Assembly: GCA_030248065.1 (NCBI GenBank) | Contig: JASAMV010009006.1 | Coordinates: forward strand, 38,411 to 102,410 | DNA: 64,000 nucleotides | Direction of reading: 5' to 3' | Source of the DNA: Rhynchonema sp. JSB1_4 | Taxonomy: Eukaryota; Nematoda; Chromadorea; Monhysterida; Xyalidae | Part shown: in pieces, positions 48,311 to 59,810 of the stretch | How the letters are laid out: each line of letters starts with the position of its first letter | Position numbering within the stretch: the first letter of the stretch is position 1 | Position numbers and translations under genes: made by a program | The notes under the pieces: model-generated | What the model saw: only the letters and a program-made list of their open reading frames with translations | Told to the model about the DNA's origin: nothing | Database searches by the model: none

Positions 48311-51300
48311 ATGGGTAAAATCTGGTCGAAGTTTCGCGGCGAAACGCCGGAACAAGAGCAGTGGAAGAAAATTTGCGCCAAGAAATCGCCGACCACCGAT
48401 GAGACTCGGTTACATATACCATATTAATTATTATCGTTGATTTTCAACCTTAACCATCCAAGGTTCCTCTATTTGGCCAGCAAGCGCAGTTTCTGTCTTT
48501 CTTGTTTATGGAGCCCACTTTCTGCACTCACTCTATTCCTACATTGTATATGGTTTTCAAAGCCCATACCAAACCCAATCTTACAATAGCTGATGTGTGT
48601 GAGCTGGACTATCCAGAATCCCAGGTCGTCTGGCTCTTTAATATGGGCTTAGAGAACACCTGTGCAGTTGACAATGTGTCGTGAAAGTTGCGCGACCCAG
48701 TCGGTCGTCATCAGCGTGCGAGTCTACTCCATTGTGGCTCAACTTCAAGGAAGACGCATACGCACACAGTGTTCCATTTTGCAGTCACTTGCCCCATTTC
48801 GCCGACCTGCACATCAACGGCTATGGTCTCAACGGTCTATCAGTGGTGCCCGACCCTGCCTGGCCCGATCGCTACCACGCCCGTCTGCCCGTCTCAGAGT
48901 TCTACGACATGCAGCAGAGATTCACTGGTGTGCTTGATTGTAGAAATTATGCTTGGGCCGATCTCATGGATGTCTTCGGGATAACTTAGTGGTCGGATAT
49001 GGTCCTTTTCTATGGTCACGTCAAGTGATCTTTGTATGCTCTTTTGGATATTTCTGGCTTTGCTGATGTCCATACGCAGCGTAAAAGTTGTTCTCAGTCA
49101 ACTCAGACACAATTTTTACGCTGGTCGATACCAGTGGTTTCAGTAAATCTCAAAATACAGCCCTCAGTGTAAAAAATCATGTCAAAAAATCATAAAAACC
49201 GATCCCAATGCGATCAAAGAGTTTTACGCTGGTGGCATATGCCCAGCCCCCTGGAAATGTAGTCGGGTCGGGTCGCAATTCTGATCCTTTGCCATCTTGA
49301 CCAATGTATCCCTTGACCATTGTGCTCCCATTCACTGCAGTTGATCGCATCCGACTGCGAATGGTGCCAGCGGAGGCGTTGAACAATGTGATCGCCCTTT
49401 ACGCATCGATGCCCAGCGCCGAGATCAAAGAGATGCACTTTGTGCGATGCGACACACCGAATTTGAATGTGGACACGTTTGAGGCCATGTTGAAGACCAT
49501 ACACTCGAGGTGCGTATGCAAAATAGGCGAAAGATTATGCAAGCCATCGTACCTGTTTTTAGACAAAAGCACCACTGGAAAGCAATTGATGATCATGATC
49601 GGCTCTGACTTGGTCATCTATAGACCATGTTTGAAGCCCGAAATTTACTTGAACTGTTTTGATTAAGCCTGTTCGGAATTTTTTGGTATAGTCAGAAACT
49701 AAGTCTGGTCGCGTCACGACCCACAACCTTCTTGAGGTGTTTTTGAGATTTGCCTCTTATTGCTGCCAAAGAACAGTGGATAATGAGCAGCAGCAGTATT
49801 GCAATGTTGAAACGTCAGCAATTAATATGTAAAGTATGTTAACGTTCACAATTAGCGAATGTTCCACAGATCGACCGTCTATGACATGTCCGATAGCGAG
49901 GGTGCGATCAGAGTCGATAAATGCCGAAGTCTGGGTGCCGACGGAATGGTATGTGGGCGATGTTTCACAAAATATTGTGTTTTTAATGTATTTATGCTTT
50001 TATTCTTCAAACAATTTTGGCATATTTCTCTAGGTCCATTGTCTGTTCTTCTTCCAAAACGAACTCGTCTACGAACAACGAGTGAATCGGTTTGCGACGT
50101 TGGACCTGCCACCGCGCTACGAACTACCGTTGCAGGTGCCTTGAGTTTTTTGCAGTGTGTAGAATACATCGCGTTGCATCGAGACGCAACGGTGGCTATA
50201 CCGTTTGGCATAAAAAAACTTGCGATATCTTCTTGTTTGCACAAGAGCACCTAATCTTTCTCAAAATAGATACACCAATTCGGGACATCAGACCATAAAT
50301 CACTCATGACCGAAATGCTGCGAACAGCTATAGTTACGGGACATGTGCTTTGTGAACGAGTCACCGCGGGCAGCCACAATAAGGCCTATTCTGATGTAGT
50401 CTACGTGTGTGTGCGCATATTTCGTGCTGGTGCAGCAGAATGTCTGTCTGTTCTCGTCAACGCATTTCGTATAGGCTTTCGTATAAACCGTGTACGCAGT
50501 TCTTTACGCTCATTTAGGGCTCACAAGAAACCAAGTTTACCAATCCATAACTGACATCACGCAGGACCCAAGTGGCAAACGCGGACCGGTCTACGGCGAG
50601 AAAGAGAACTGGTCAAACATCAAACGCGGCCAACAACCACCCTTTCGATTGTACTACCCGGAATTAATTGTGACCATCAAGGGACGAAAGGTTAGGGTTG
50701 GCGTGTTGAGGATTATTTTCCTTGGTATTCTATGGAAAACTATGGTGTCGTGTAAATTAAATGCCTATGTTTGAGTTTATTCCAAAAGTAATCCCTTGAT
50801 ACAGTGAGTTTGAAGATGAGCCGGTTTTCTGCCAGCGATATCAACTGGGTGCTGTCGCTTCATTTCCATCCAAGAAAATAGGGATGTGAGGTGACGTAAT
50901 GTGTGACGCACCTTTGAAGCACGAAATCAGCCAGGGTGGTACTGTATTCACGAAAGGGTGGAGGGGAAGTTGAGAGTTGAGTGGACAGTTGAGTGGAAAG
51001 TTGAGCGGTGTTGTGTTGTGTGTGGGCAAAATGTTCGTGTGATGAACAATAATACAAGAGCGCGTGTTGTGGAAACCTAGTTTTGTTGGGAGACGTGGGC
51101 GTTTCCATTGTTTTTGTGCGGCAAAGTGGAACACGCGTTCCACCCAACTTTCCACTGAAGTTTCAACTCACGGTTGTCCACTGTAAATTACACTCAACTT
51201 TCCGCTCAGCTCTCCACTCCACCGTTTCGTAAAATACCAGCCAGAGTGTGCAAGTAGTACAATGAAACATCGTCCTTCCATCCATTCTATCAGGTCACAG

Positions 51301-52326
51301 TCACACCCGATCGTCGTTGGGGCAAGATGCACGAAGTGAGCACGTCTCCATCGAAAGTGGCCAACTACATTCAATACGTCGATTGTGACCAGATGAGTGT
51401 GTGGTGTCACAAAATAACGCCGGAAACACAGGACACCATGCAGGTGCAGGCAGCTCTGAATTTGAATTCAATTGTTGTGTTGATTGCATCTTCTGTTCAA
51501 ATTTGGGTAGCTTTACGTCAGACGACAGACACCTTATAAAGGTATGGTATGCGCTTAATTTATCACAAGAAGCCACTGTCAATGATTATCTGATCAGATG
51601 GTTGGCACACTGGTCCATAGCTTGGGGGTAGAAAGTGTTTTGGTGCAAGTCTGTGCCTGAACTTGAGCCAAAGCTCAAAATCAGCCTGAGCCTCGCTACC
51701 ACATGACCGGTACCAGCAACTGTTCTGGGCCGAAACCAGCCAAGCACTCACTTATCGCGCAGGCCCTGATCGCAAACATGGCCGTGAGTCGCGCGGCAGT
51801 TCAAACGAAACGCATCACGTTTGCGAGCGGCGATTTCTGCAAAGTCAATCAGACGCTGTTCGCACAGTTTCTCGAGCCGAGGAAACAGTACCTGGAGATG
51901 ATCGGCTTTGATGCCGGATGCATAAATGTTGAACAGGTATACAAATGATGTTTCAGTTAATTAAGGATCGATTGTTGAAGACCACTTACCGAACGGGTCC
52001 CAAATTGTGCTGAACTATATTCCTATTATTTCGAGACGTGTTTGTACGCACCTTACAAAAACAAACAAAAAATGCATGTCGTCCAGCGCAATGGCCGTTC
52101 ATGAGATATGGGACCAACTTTTACACTGGTCAAAAACACGGTAAACATGTGCTGTCAAGTGAGTATAAGCGGTTTGTTTAATTTCGTTCTGATTTCTTTC
52201 AAATTCCAGGTGCGCGCTGCCCTGAATCAGGTTTATGAGGAAGAGAAATACCGTCCGGACCGCGACCAGGACTTTGACGGCTACAACGATGGAATGCTCG
52301 AACAACCGGACCCGTACTGGAGTTAA
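48311..52326 (+). CDS. Unrecognised 413-aa intracellular protein
   Basis: Nine exons with GT-AG junctions and continuous phase: 48311-48408, 48701-48927, 49341-49509, 49870-49948, 50034-50135, 50565-50690, 51294-51443, 51763-51936, 52210-52326. The exons are richer in G/C at third positions than the introns, which supports real coding. The protein starts MGKIWSKFRGETPEQEQW; the Gly after Met could permit N-myristoylation (inference). No signal peptide or membrane segment is seen. Notable segments: LHINGYGLNGLSVVPDPAW, PAEALNNVIALYASMPSAEI, VHCLFFFQNELVYEQRVNRF, PPFRLYYPELIVTIKGRK, NYIQYVDCDQMSVWCHKI, and an acidic end DRDQDFDGYNDGMLEQPDPY. I do not recognise the family and assign no function. 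Intron 6 carries an inverted-repeat element. Confidence 0.85.
49074..49126. repeat. Short inverted repeat AGCGTAAAAGTTGT...ACGCTGGTC
   Basis: Second copy of the 31066-31120 type, in intron 2 of the unrecognised gene. A further arm, GTTTTACGCTGGT, follows near 49221. Confidence 0.45.
50922..51257. mobile_element. TIR element in intron 6 of the unrecognised gene
   Basis: The left CAGCCAGGGTGGTACTGTAT and TTCACGAAAGGGTGGAG mirror the right CTCCACCGTTTCGTAAAATA and CCAGCCAGAGTG. Several AGTTGAGTGGA words (or inverses) are arranged symmetrically inside, like subterminal repeats. Confidence 0.6.
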
Positions 52327-53760
52327 TCGTCGTACTTTTATCCTCGTTTGTAAATAAAAAATTTATTTTTTGATTCTTGACCGCAATTCTTACGTCCACG
52401 TACACAGTTTTTTTTATCACTAATTGAAAATCAATTTTAGTACTGCAGCCAGTTGATCTACATATACAGTATAAAGCTTGGCACTTTTCTTGTCTTCACC
52501 CCATCTAATCTAAACACTATTTGGCTTGTTGTGCATACATACACTTGCCATTCAAGTATTTTAAATACTGCGCTATAAAGCTGCTTCCGATGCCTGCGAA
52601 GTTTATTGCAAAATTTTGTGTCCGTTTATCGACATATAACATAGATACTGTACATGTTTTCTGCTGATCACCAAGATAAAAATGATGCTGCTCTGAACTA
52701 ACCGTGGTGGATAAGATCTGTGGTTTAATTGCCTGCCCCCGTGCTTTTTTAATCAATATGAGCGCTTTCGTTGCTCAAACAATATACTGTGGTCGACATC
52801 AAACTTGGCGATCGGAACGGATCTGACTCCATAGTCACATCACATCAACGTGATCGAATGTGACTTAATAGTTGATGTGATCGGACGAGAATCGGTCACA
52901 TGCCGTATTATGTAAGGCACATGCAAGCGAACCACAATTCTGATTGTCGTTCAATGTTGTCGGACTCGTCCGTCAGACCACCAGAACGGTTTCGCAAGCA
53001 GGTTATACGCTGCAAAATATGGTTGCCCGAGTGTGACTTTTAGGGTAGATACCGTGTATTATCGCTCTAGGCCCTGTTCTCCTATATTTTTTCAGAGACA
53101 CTTTTAGGGGGTTCTATTAGAGGGGGCTTCTATTAGGGGGAGTCCTATTTTTTTCAGGTGTGTTTCTTGAAAAAAATTGCCTGGTGGTTATTTGCAGTAA
53201 CCATAGCTAATGTGGAAAATACTGCATGAACGAGTACTTAGTGACCAAGAAATGTTCTAAAACAGACTCAAATTACAATCAGTGAACATAAATGTCACAA
53301 AAAACGAGAATTTGGCCTATGTTTGCCCTTTAATTTGAATTTTCCATGACTGTCTATTTGGTCTCCTCAAAATGTCCCTTTAGGTAAAACGTTGAAAAAC
53401 CCAAACGTCGGTTCACTTGCTATTTACCAGGCGTGCGGACCTGTGTTACCATCAGCGTTTGCATGCCCTAAATTTGGACCCCATGATTTATCGCCGGATC
53501 GTGGATGATATTGTGCTTGTGTACAAAGGTACTCAGGTCACATAATAAGTGTGAGCAGGGAGGTACACTAATTTTCCCTCCGAAAAGGTGGCGAGGTATT
53601 TCCTCAGTTGATGCGACCATAGATCCCCAGGCAGCTCCGGCTTCAGAACGGGGGCCGGCCAGGTAAAGAAAGAGAAATCGCTCCGTTTCCATTCTTCTCT
53701 CAGTTTTTTCATTCTGGACAAACATTTTCAAGGAAAGTCAAATCATCAAGATAGAAAACG
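52327..53760. other. Intergenic interval
   Basis: AATAAA occurs at about 52355, suitable as the 3' signal of the unrecognised gene. No other gene is seen. GGGGGTTCTATTAGAGGGGG words at 53105-53150 resemble repeats found again at 54500-54650 and 56270-56390. Confidence 0.45.
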
Positions 53761-53908
53761 ATGTCTGCAACTGCAACTGCATCTGCAAAGAAAATCAAAA
53801 TTGACAAAGCTGAGGCCGAACGACTGCTTTTTCTGGCGAAACGACGAGAAGAGGAGAGGGAAGCACAGCAGCGCCTGAAACGAGAACGTGAGGCTGAAAA
53901 ACGAGACG
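53761..53908 (+). CDS. First coding exon of a charged coiled-coil protein (partial)
   Basis: ATG to a GAC-G|GTTTGT donor. It encodes MSATATASAKKIKIDKAEAE, then a Leu-poor, Arg/Glu-rich helix (REEEREAQQRLKREREAEKR), a strong coiled-coil or RNA-processing-factor type N-terminus. The next exon is not found in the window; the intron would span the whole repeat cluster to the right. The family is not identifiable from 49 residues. Confidence 0.6.
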
Positions 53909-53975
53909 GTTTGTTGGTTTGTGTTTGTTTGGGCCCGACCCAGGGTAGGAGGGTAGTACCTGGGGGGGGTGGCGG

Positions 53976-54463
53976 CAGGGTAGTACTGGGGGGGGCCGGG
54001 GGGGGGGCGGGGGGGGGCCCCCCCAAATTCATCTATCTATCGTCAACACTTTTTGATTTCATCTATCTATCGTCAACACATATGGGCAAAGCTATCTATC
54101 GTCAACAAATTTTGGGAACAATCTATCTATCGTCAACACATTTCGAACCCAAAATTGACATTTTTGCCTCAAAATGGCTCAAAATCGGTATTTTTCACCA
54201 TCACCACAAATAGGCAAAAATCGCGCGCTGCGCGCGCATTTAGTACATCTGTATACATTTTCATTAATATTTACACATTATTACCTACTTAATGCACTAT
54301 ACTATACGTTGATTTTTGGCGACCCCCCCCCCACCATCTATCTATCGTCAACAAGTTTGGGTCGACCCCCCCCCAGATTTCGGACTTTGGTCATCTATCT
54401 ATCGTCAACACATTTCGGGTCCCAATCTATCTATCGTCAACACCCTGACCAAGTACTACACTG
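53976..54463. mobile_element. hAT-like MITE, tag CTATCTATCGTCAACA
   Basis: Ends CAGGGTAGTACTGGG and CCAAGTACTACACTG, flanked by perfect 8-bp duplications GGTGGCGG (53968-53975 and 54464-54471). Four copies of ATCTATCTATCGTCAACA lie on the left and three on the right, all in the same orientation. The core has TTTTTGCCTCAAAATGG and CGCGCGCTGCGCGCG words shared in style with neighbouring elements. Non-coding. Inserted in the intron after 53908. Confidence 0.85.
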
Positions 54464-55021
54464 GGTGGCGGTGGCGGAGGATATAACGTGAAAGCCTAAA
54501 TAGAAGGGGAGGGGGCTCTATTAATTCAGTGACCCCATTTTGGGGGCTCTACCGTAAAAACCTAAATACAGCCCCCCCCCGGAATAGAGCCCCCCCCCGT
54601 AATACAGCCCCCCCAAAAAGGGGTCAGTGAATTAATAGAGCCCCCCCCCGGAATAGAGCCCCCCCCCTAAGTAACATCCCCTATACAGTAGTGTATTAAG
54701 GCTTGATAGTTGTGGACAGGTACATTTATGCACGTTTCTTGTTCGTTCAGAGCACGTAATACGCCTCTTATTGACCAATAGACACGAATAAATGCGATTA
54801 CAAGCGAAAAAACATCCTTTCAAACCCCTTTTTAGGGGTTTTTGGGGGTATTTCTGGGAACAATTTTTTCAGGTTCGGGTCAGTGAATTAATAGAGTCCC
54901 CCCCCCGGAATTATGGGTGGGCACAATACCCAATACCCAATATGGGTGGGCACAATACCCAATACCCAATACCAATACATACATACCACCCAATACCAAT
55001 ACCAATACCAGTGTTTGGTAT

Positions 55022-55415
55022 CAGTGTAGTTCCTGGTCCGGCGCGGCGGTTAGTGTACCTACCCCTTTTTTCCGTGCGGCGGTTAGTGTACCTCCATGGG
55101 GGGGAAGGGGGGGGGGAAGACCCAAATCCAGGAAAAAGTCACTTTTTGGGGTAGAAAATTTGACCGATTTTTGCCCCTTTTTGGAAAAAATTCTTCATAA
55201 AAAGGGTATTTTGGCGACTTTTGACATCATTGACCTAAAAATCACTCATTTTAGGCCTAAAAATGCCCATTTTAGGCCTAAAAATGCCAATTTTAGGCAA
55301 AAATTGAGGCGGTTAGTGTACCTGGCGCGGCGGTTAGTGTACTAGTGTACCTTGGTCGCGGCGGTTAGTGTACCTTAGGGGGGGGACCCCCCCTCCCCCC
55401 CCAGGAACTACACTG
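55022..55415. mobile_element. hAT-like MITE E1, tag GGCGGTTAGTGTACC
   Basis: Perfect 15-bp inverted ends CAGTGTAGTTCCTGG / CCAGGAACTACACTG and perfect 8-bp duplications TTTGGTAT (55014-55021 and 55416-55423). The tag GCGGCGGTTAGTGTACC occurs twice near the left and three to four times near the right, all in one orientation. The core (about 55130-55305) contains TTTTAGGCCTAAAAATGCCC repeats, called core I here. Confidence 0.92.
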
Positions 55416-55430
55416 TTTGGTATTGGTATT

Positions 55431-56110
55431 GGGTCTAATTCTGGTATTGGGTATTGGGTATTGGTATTGAAGATGGCCTGGTATTGGTATTGGGTATTGG
55501 TATTGGGTTTGTCCAGGTATTGGGTCAAAACCAATACCCAATACTAATCCAGAAAAACCCAATACCAAACCAATACCAAACCCAATACCTGACTCAAAAC
55601 CCAATACCAAACCAATGCCAAACCCAATACCAACCCAATACCAGACCAAAAACCCAATACCAAACCAATACTAAGACCAATACCCAATACCCAATACCAA
55701 TACCAACCCAATACCCAATACTCAATACCAATACCAACCCAATACCAAACCCAATACCAGGCACTTCAGTAGTATTGATCTGGTATTGGGTATTGGTATT
55801 GGTATTGAAGATGGCCTGGTATTGGTATTGGGTATTGGTATTGGGTTTGTCCAGGTATTGGGTCAAAACCAATACCCAATACTAATCCAGAAAACCCAAT
55901 ACCAAACCAATACCAAACCCAATACCTGACTCAAAACCCAATACCAAACCAATGCCAAACCCAATACCAACCCAATACCAGACCAAAAACCCAATACCAA
56001 ACCAATACTAAGACAATACCCAATACCCAATACCAATACCAACCCAATACCCAATACTCAATACCAATACCAACCCAATACCAAACCCAATACCAGGCAC
56101 TTCAGTAGTA
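55431..56110. repeat. Two tandem 337-bp units of CAATACC/GGTATTG satellite
   Basis: The unit runs from GGTATTGAAGATGGCCTGG through GTATTGGGTCAAAACCAATA to ACCAGGCACTTCAGTAGTA and is repeated with a spacing of 336-338 bp and few differences. Each unit is itself a loose palindrome of GGTATTGGGTATTGG against CCAATACCCAATACC. Confidence 0.85.
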
Positions 56111-56645
56111 TTGATCTGGTATTGGGTATTGGTATTGGTATTGGGTCTCACCCGGTATTGGTATTGGGTCACCAATTTGGTATTGGTATTGGGTATTGGG
56201 TATTGGTACAGGGCCGGTATTGGTATTGGGTATTGGTATTGGGTGTCAAAAGTGGTATTGTGCCCAGGCCTACCCGGAATAGAGCCCCCCCGTAATAGAG
56301 CCCCCCAAAATGGGGTCAGTGAGTTAATAGAGCCCCCCCTTCTATTTAGGTTTTTACGGTATTCATTCCGGGGGCTCTATAATTTCGCCACTCACCCAAA
56401 TCCGAAAAATTGTTCCCAGAAATATCCCCAAAAACCCCGAAAAGATCTTTGAAAGGATGTTTTTTCGCTTACAATCGCATTTATTCGTGTCTATTTGTCA
56501 ATATGAGGCGTATTATGTGCTCTGAGTCTGAACGAACAACAAACGTGCACAAATGTACCGGTGCAGTGCACAACTATCAAGCCTTAATGCACTACTGTAT
56601 GGGGGATGTTATTTAGGGGGGGGTGCTCTACAGTGTAGTTCCTGG

Positions 56646-57486
56646 CAGTGTAGTGGCAGGCCCATGTGTGGGAGGTAAGTATGATGCGGGGTTGGGACAG
56701 GAAGCGTGAGAGGTATGATTTTGGTCACCCAAAAACGCGAAAAAACACCGTTTTTGTGATACAATTTTGGCCAAAAAATGAGGTAAAAATAGTACTTTTT
56801 CCAAATTTTCGCCGAAAATCGCCTAAAAATAGGTATTATGGGTGGGTTTGCGCGCGGAGCGCGCGATTTTTGGGAAAATAAGGTCGAAAAACACCGATTT
56901 TTGCCTTAAAAAGGTATAAAATTGCTTGTGAGAGGTATGATTTGGAGTTGTGAGAGGTAAGTACTCAACCGCCCCCACTGTAGTGGCTGGGGGGGGGGAT
57001 TCCCCCCTAAGGGGTATCTATCTCGAGTCAACCCTTAGGGGGGGGATGGGGGGAAGGGTATCTATCTCGAGCCGACCCCAAAGGGTATCTCGAGTAAGTA
57101 GATTTATGGTTTTCAAAGGCAAAAATAGGTGTTTTTCGACCTCGGGACCCCCAAAAATCGCGCGCTCCGCGCGCAAACACCCAAAAATGGTCATTTTAGG
57201 CCAATTTTCGGCAAAAATGTCAAAAAATACCCATTTTTAGGCCAATTTTGCAGTAAAATTGCATGCAAAAAACGGCCTTTTTTCGCCTTTTGACGGACCA
57301 TAGGGGTATCTTGGGTAGCCTCTGGGGGGTATCTCGAGTAAGTCCGAAACCTTCCCCCCCTAGGGTATCTTGGGTCGATTGGCCTGCCACCACACTGCCC
57401 CCCAACCCCCCTCGGGTTTTGTGGTAGGTAAGTACTGAGAGGGGGGGTAACCCCCCCAACCCCCCCCCCCCCCAGCCACTACTATG
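56646..57486. mobile_element. hAT-like element E9, tag GAGAGGTATGATT, inserted in E2L
   Basis: Left end CAGTGTAGTGGCAGGCC; right end AGCCACTACTATG (diverged CACTG). Both sides have GTTCCTGG (56638-56645 and 57487-57494), a perfect 8-bp duplication that splits the E2L end. The core is of the CCTAAAAATAGGTATTATGG type (core II). E10 sits inside. Confidence 0.75.
56976..57397. mobile_element. hAT-like element E10, tag GGGTATCTCGAGT
   Basis: Left end CACTGTAGTGGCTGGGG, right end GGCCTGCCACCACACTG. Tag words GGGTATCTATCTCGAGTC, GGGTATCTCGAGTAAG and GGGTATCTTGGGT occur at both ends around a core II copy (57105-57297). The flanks are C-rich and the duplication could not be read. Confidence 0.6.
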
Positions 57487-57555
57487 GTTCCTGGTCCGGA
57501 GGGGGAGATAGCGGACCCTCCGTTTTTTCGGAGGGGGAGATAGTGTACCCCCGAG

Positions 57556-57957
57556 CAGTGTAGTTCCTGGTCCGGAGGGGGAACAGGCGGTATCCCACTT
57601 TTTTCGGAGGGGGAACAGACGTACCCACTTTGGGGGGAAGGGGGGGACGGACCCGGAAGGGGGGGAGGACCCAAATTTGGAGAAAAGTCATTTTTTGAGG
57701 TCGAAAATTTGGCTCATTTTTGCCCCTTTTAGGAAAAAAATCTCAATAAAAAGGGTATTTTGGCGATTTTTGACGACATTGACCTAAAAATCACTCATTT
57801 TATGCCTAAAAATGCCTATTTTAGGCCAAAATTTGCCTATGTTAGGTAAAAATTGGGGGAGCAGACGTACCCGGAGGGGGAACAGTGGGGCAGGCGTACC
57901 ATGGAGGGGGAACAGACGTACCCGAGGTGGGGGACCCTCCCCCCAGGAACTACACTG
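57556..57957. mobile_element. hAT-like MITE E3, tag GGGGGAACAGACGTACCC
   Basis: Perfect 15-bp ends CAGTGTAGTTCCTGG / CCAGGAACTACACTG; flanks CCCCCGAG and CCCGCGAG (7 of 8 match). The tag is present twice at left and three times at right; core I in the middle. Inserted in E2L, whose uninterrupted twin E2R shows the empty site. Confidence 0.88.
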
Positions 57958-57984
57958 CCCGCGAGGGGGGAAGGGGGGGGGGAA

Positions 57985-58412
57985 TATACTTGCGTATTTT
58001 TCCGCAAAATATATTTTTGGAAAAAAAACCGTTTTTTTTCCGAAAAAAAACCGTTTTTTTTTCAAACATTTTTCCAGTACTTAAGGATACCCATGGTCCA
58101 AAAACGCGTATTTTGGAGAAAATTTTATCGGGAAATGGCCTGAAACAGGCTAAAAATGCACTTGCAGATTAAAAAGTGCTCATTTTGAACTGTTTAGCAC
58201 CGATTTACATTGGTTTTGACAACATCCTTTCGCAACCTTTGAAAATATCTCGAAAATTTTTGGAAAAAAAACCGTTTTTTTTCCAAAAGTTGCCACTTGG
58301 AAAAATTTCCGGAAAAATAAAAACGTATTTTTCCGGGCCTCGGAAAAAAAACGGTTTTTTTTCGGTTTTTTTTCCGAAAAAAAAACGGTTTTTTTTCCGG
58401 CCCGCAAGTATA
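57985..58412. mobile_element. TIR element E4 of a different family (TATACTTGCG ends)
   Basis: TATACTTGCG at left and CGCAAGTATA at right. The interior is made of CCGTTTTTTTTCCG/CGGAAAAAAAACGG palindromes around a unique 150-bp middle. The flanks share GGGGGAA (57978-57984 and 58413-58419). The E2R copy lacks it, giving an empty-site comparison. Confidence 0.75.
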
Positions 58413-59458
58413 GGGGGAAGACCCAAATTCGGGAAAAAGTCACTTTTTGGGGTAGAAAATTTGACCTATTTTTGCCCCTTTTGGAAAAAATTCTTCAGAA
58501 AAAGGGTATTTTGGCGACTTTTGAGAACATTGACCTGAAAATCACTCATTTTTGGCCTAAAAATGCCCATTTTACGCCTAAAAATGCCTATTTTAGGCAA
58601 AAATTGGGGGGAGATAGTGTACCCGGAGGGGGAGATAGGGGGATAGTGTACCACCTGAGGGGGAGATAGTGTACCCGAGGGGGGGGGGGCCCCCCCCCCC
58701 CCCCCCCACCAGGAACTACACTGCCTTGCAACCATCTGGGTCCATCCCCCCCAAGGGTACCTTGCAACCATTTGCCTGCCACTACACTGCCCTAAGGTAC
58801 ACTAATTTCCCCGACCAAGGCACACTCCGGGTACATTAATTTCCCCAATTTTTGCCCAAAATGGGCATTTTTAGGCCTAAAATGTGTGATTTTTAGGTCA
58901 ATGTTCTCAAAAGTCAAAATACCCTTTTTATGAAGAATTTTTTTCAAAAAGGAGCAAAAATAGGTCAAATTTTCTACCTCAAAAAGTGACTTTTCCCTGA
59001 TTTTGGGTCTCCCCCCTTCCCCCAGGGAGGTACACTACTTTCCCCTCCGAAAAAAGTAAGGAGGTACACTAATTTCCCCGCCGGACCAGGAACTACGCTG
59101 GCAGGCAGATGGTTGCAAGGCACCCTTGGGGGGATGATCCAGATGGTTGCAAGGTACCCCCTACCCAGGCTCCGGAAGGTTGCAAGGTATCCCTAGGGTC
59201 TGAAAAAAACGTGTTTTTTGCATGCATTATACTGCAAAATTGGCCAAAAAATTGGTACTTTTTTGTATTTTGGTCGAAAATTTGCCTAAAATAGCTATTA
59301 TATGGAGGTTTGCGCGATCTTTGGGGTTTTGAGGTCGAAAAATACCCATTTTTGCCTATGAAAACCATAAATTGATGGTTGCAAGGTACCCTTCGGGATG
59401 GTTGCAAGGTACCTACCCCTTAGGGGGGAATCCCCCTCCCATCCACTACACTGCCTCC

Positions 59459-59810
59459 CAGTGCAGTTCCTGGGGGAAAGGGGGTCTCCCCCTAGCCCCT
59501 AAGGTATACTAACCGCCGCGACCAAGGTACACTAGTACACTAACCGCCGCGCCAGGTACACTAACCGCCTCAATTTTTGCCTAGAATCGGCACTTTTAGG
59601 CCTAAAATGGGCATTTTTAGGCCTAAAATGGGTGATTTTTAGGTCAATGATGTCAAAAGTCGCCAAAATACCCTTTTTATGGAAAATGTTTTCCAAAAAG
59701 GGGCAAAAATCGGTCAAATTTTCGACCTCAAAGTCTTTTTCCTGAATTTGGGTCTTCCCCTTCCCCCAGGGAGGGACACTAACCGCCGCGCCGGACCAGG
59801 AACCACACTG
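59459..59810. mobile_element. hAT-like MITE E13, tag TACACTAACCGCCGCG
   Basis: Ends CAGTGCAGTTCCTGG and CCAGGAACCACACTG with perfect 8-bp duplications CTGCCTCC (59451-59458 and 59811-59818). Core I and tag as in E1, with the opposite tag orientation. Its mirror partner (59919-60214) has lost one end at the palindrome centre. Confidence 0.88.

Larger units (their letters stand above)
54654..56630. mobile_element. 2.0-kb foldback element enclosing a GGTATTG satellite
   Basis: The ends TAGAGC(A/C)CCCCCCC and the following AACATCCCC..TACAGTAGTG(T/C)ATTAAG are inverses at left (from 54654) and right (to 56630). Complementarity continues for about 270-350 bp through GTACATTTATGCACG, GTCTATTTGTCAATA-type and TTCCCAGAAATA-type words. 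The middle is the GGTATTG/CAATACC repeat. A partial copy of the arm lies at 61998-62100. E1 (55022-55415) is inserted within it. Confidence 0.7.
56631..58723. mobile_element. hAT-like MITE E2L, tag GGGGGAGATAGTGTACCC, carrying insertions
   Basis: Left end CAGTGTAGTTCCTGG at 56631, right end CCAGGAACTACACTG at 58709-58723. Three younger insertions interrupt it: E9 (with E10 inside), E3 and E4. Without them and their duplications it is about 400 bp and matches E2R (60951-61347) in opposite orientation. The right flank CCTTGCAA is the complement of the E2R duplication TTGCAAGG; the left flank is not. Confidence 0.75.

Noticed and set aside
54030..54446. Regularly repeated CTATCTATCGTCAACA considered as a CRISPR array
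   Set aside because: Eukaryotic context, irregular spacing, and a clear position inside a TIR element with 8-bp duplications.
55365..56054. Long frames encoding YWV/IGIG or NTQYQ repeats on both strands
   Set aside because: Translation of the GGTATTG satellite; repeats open all frames without coding meaning.
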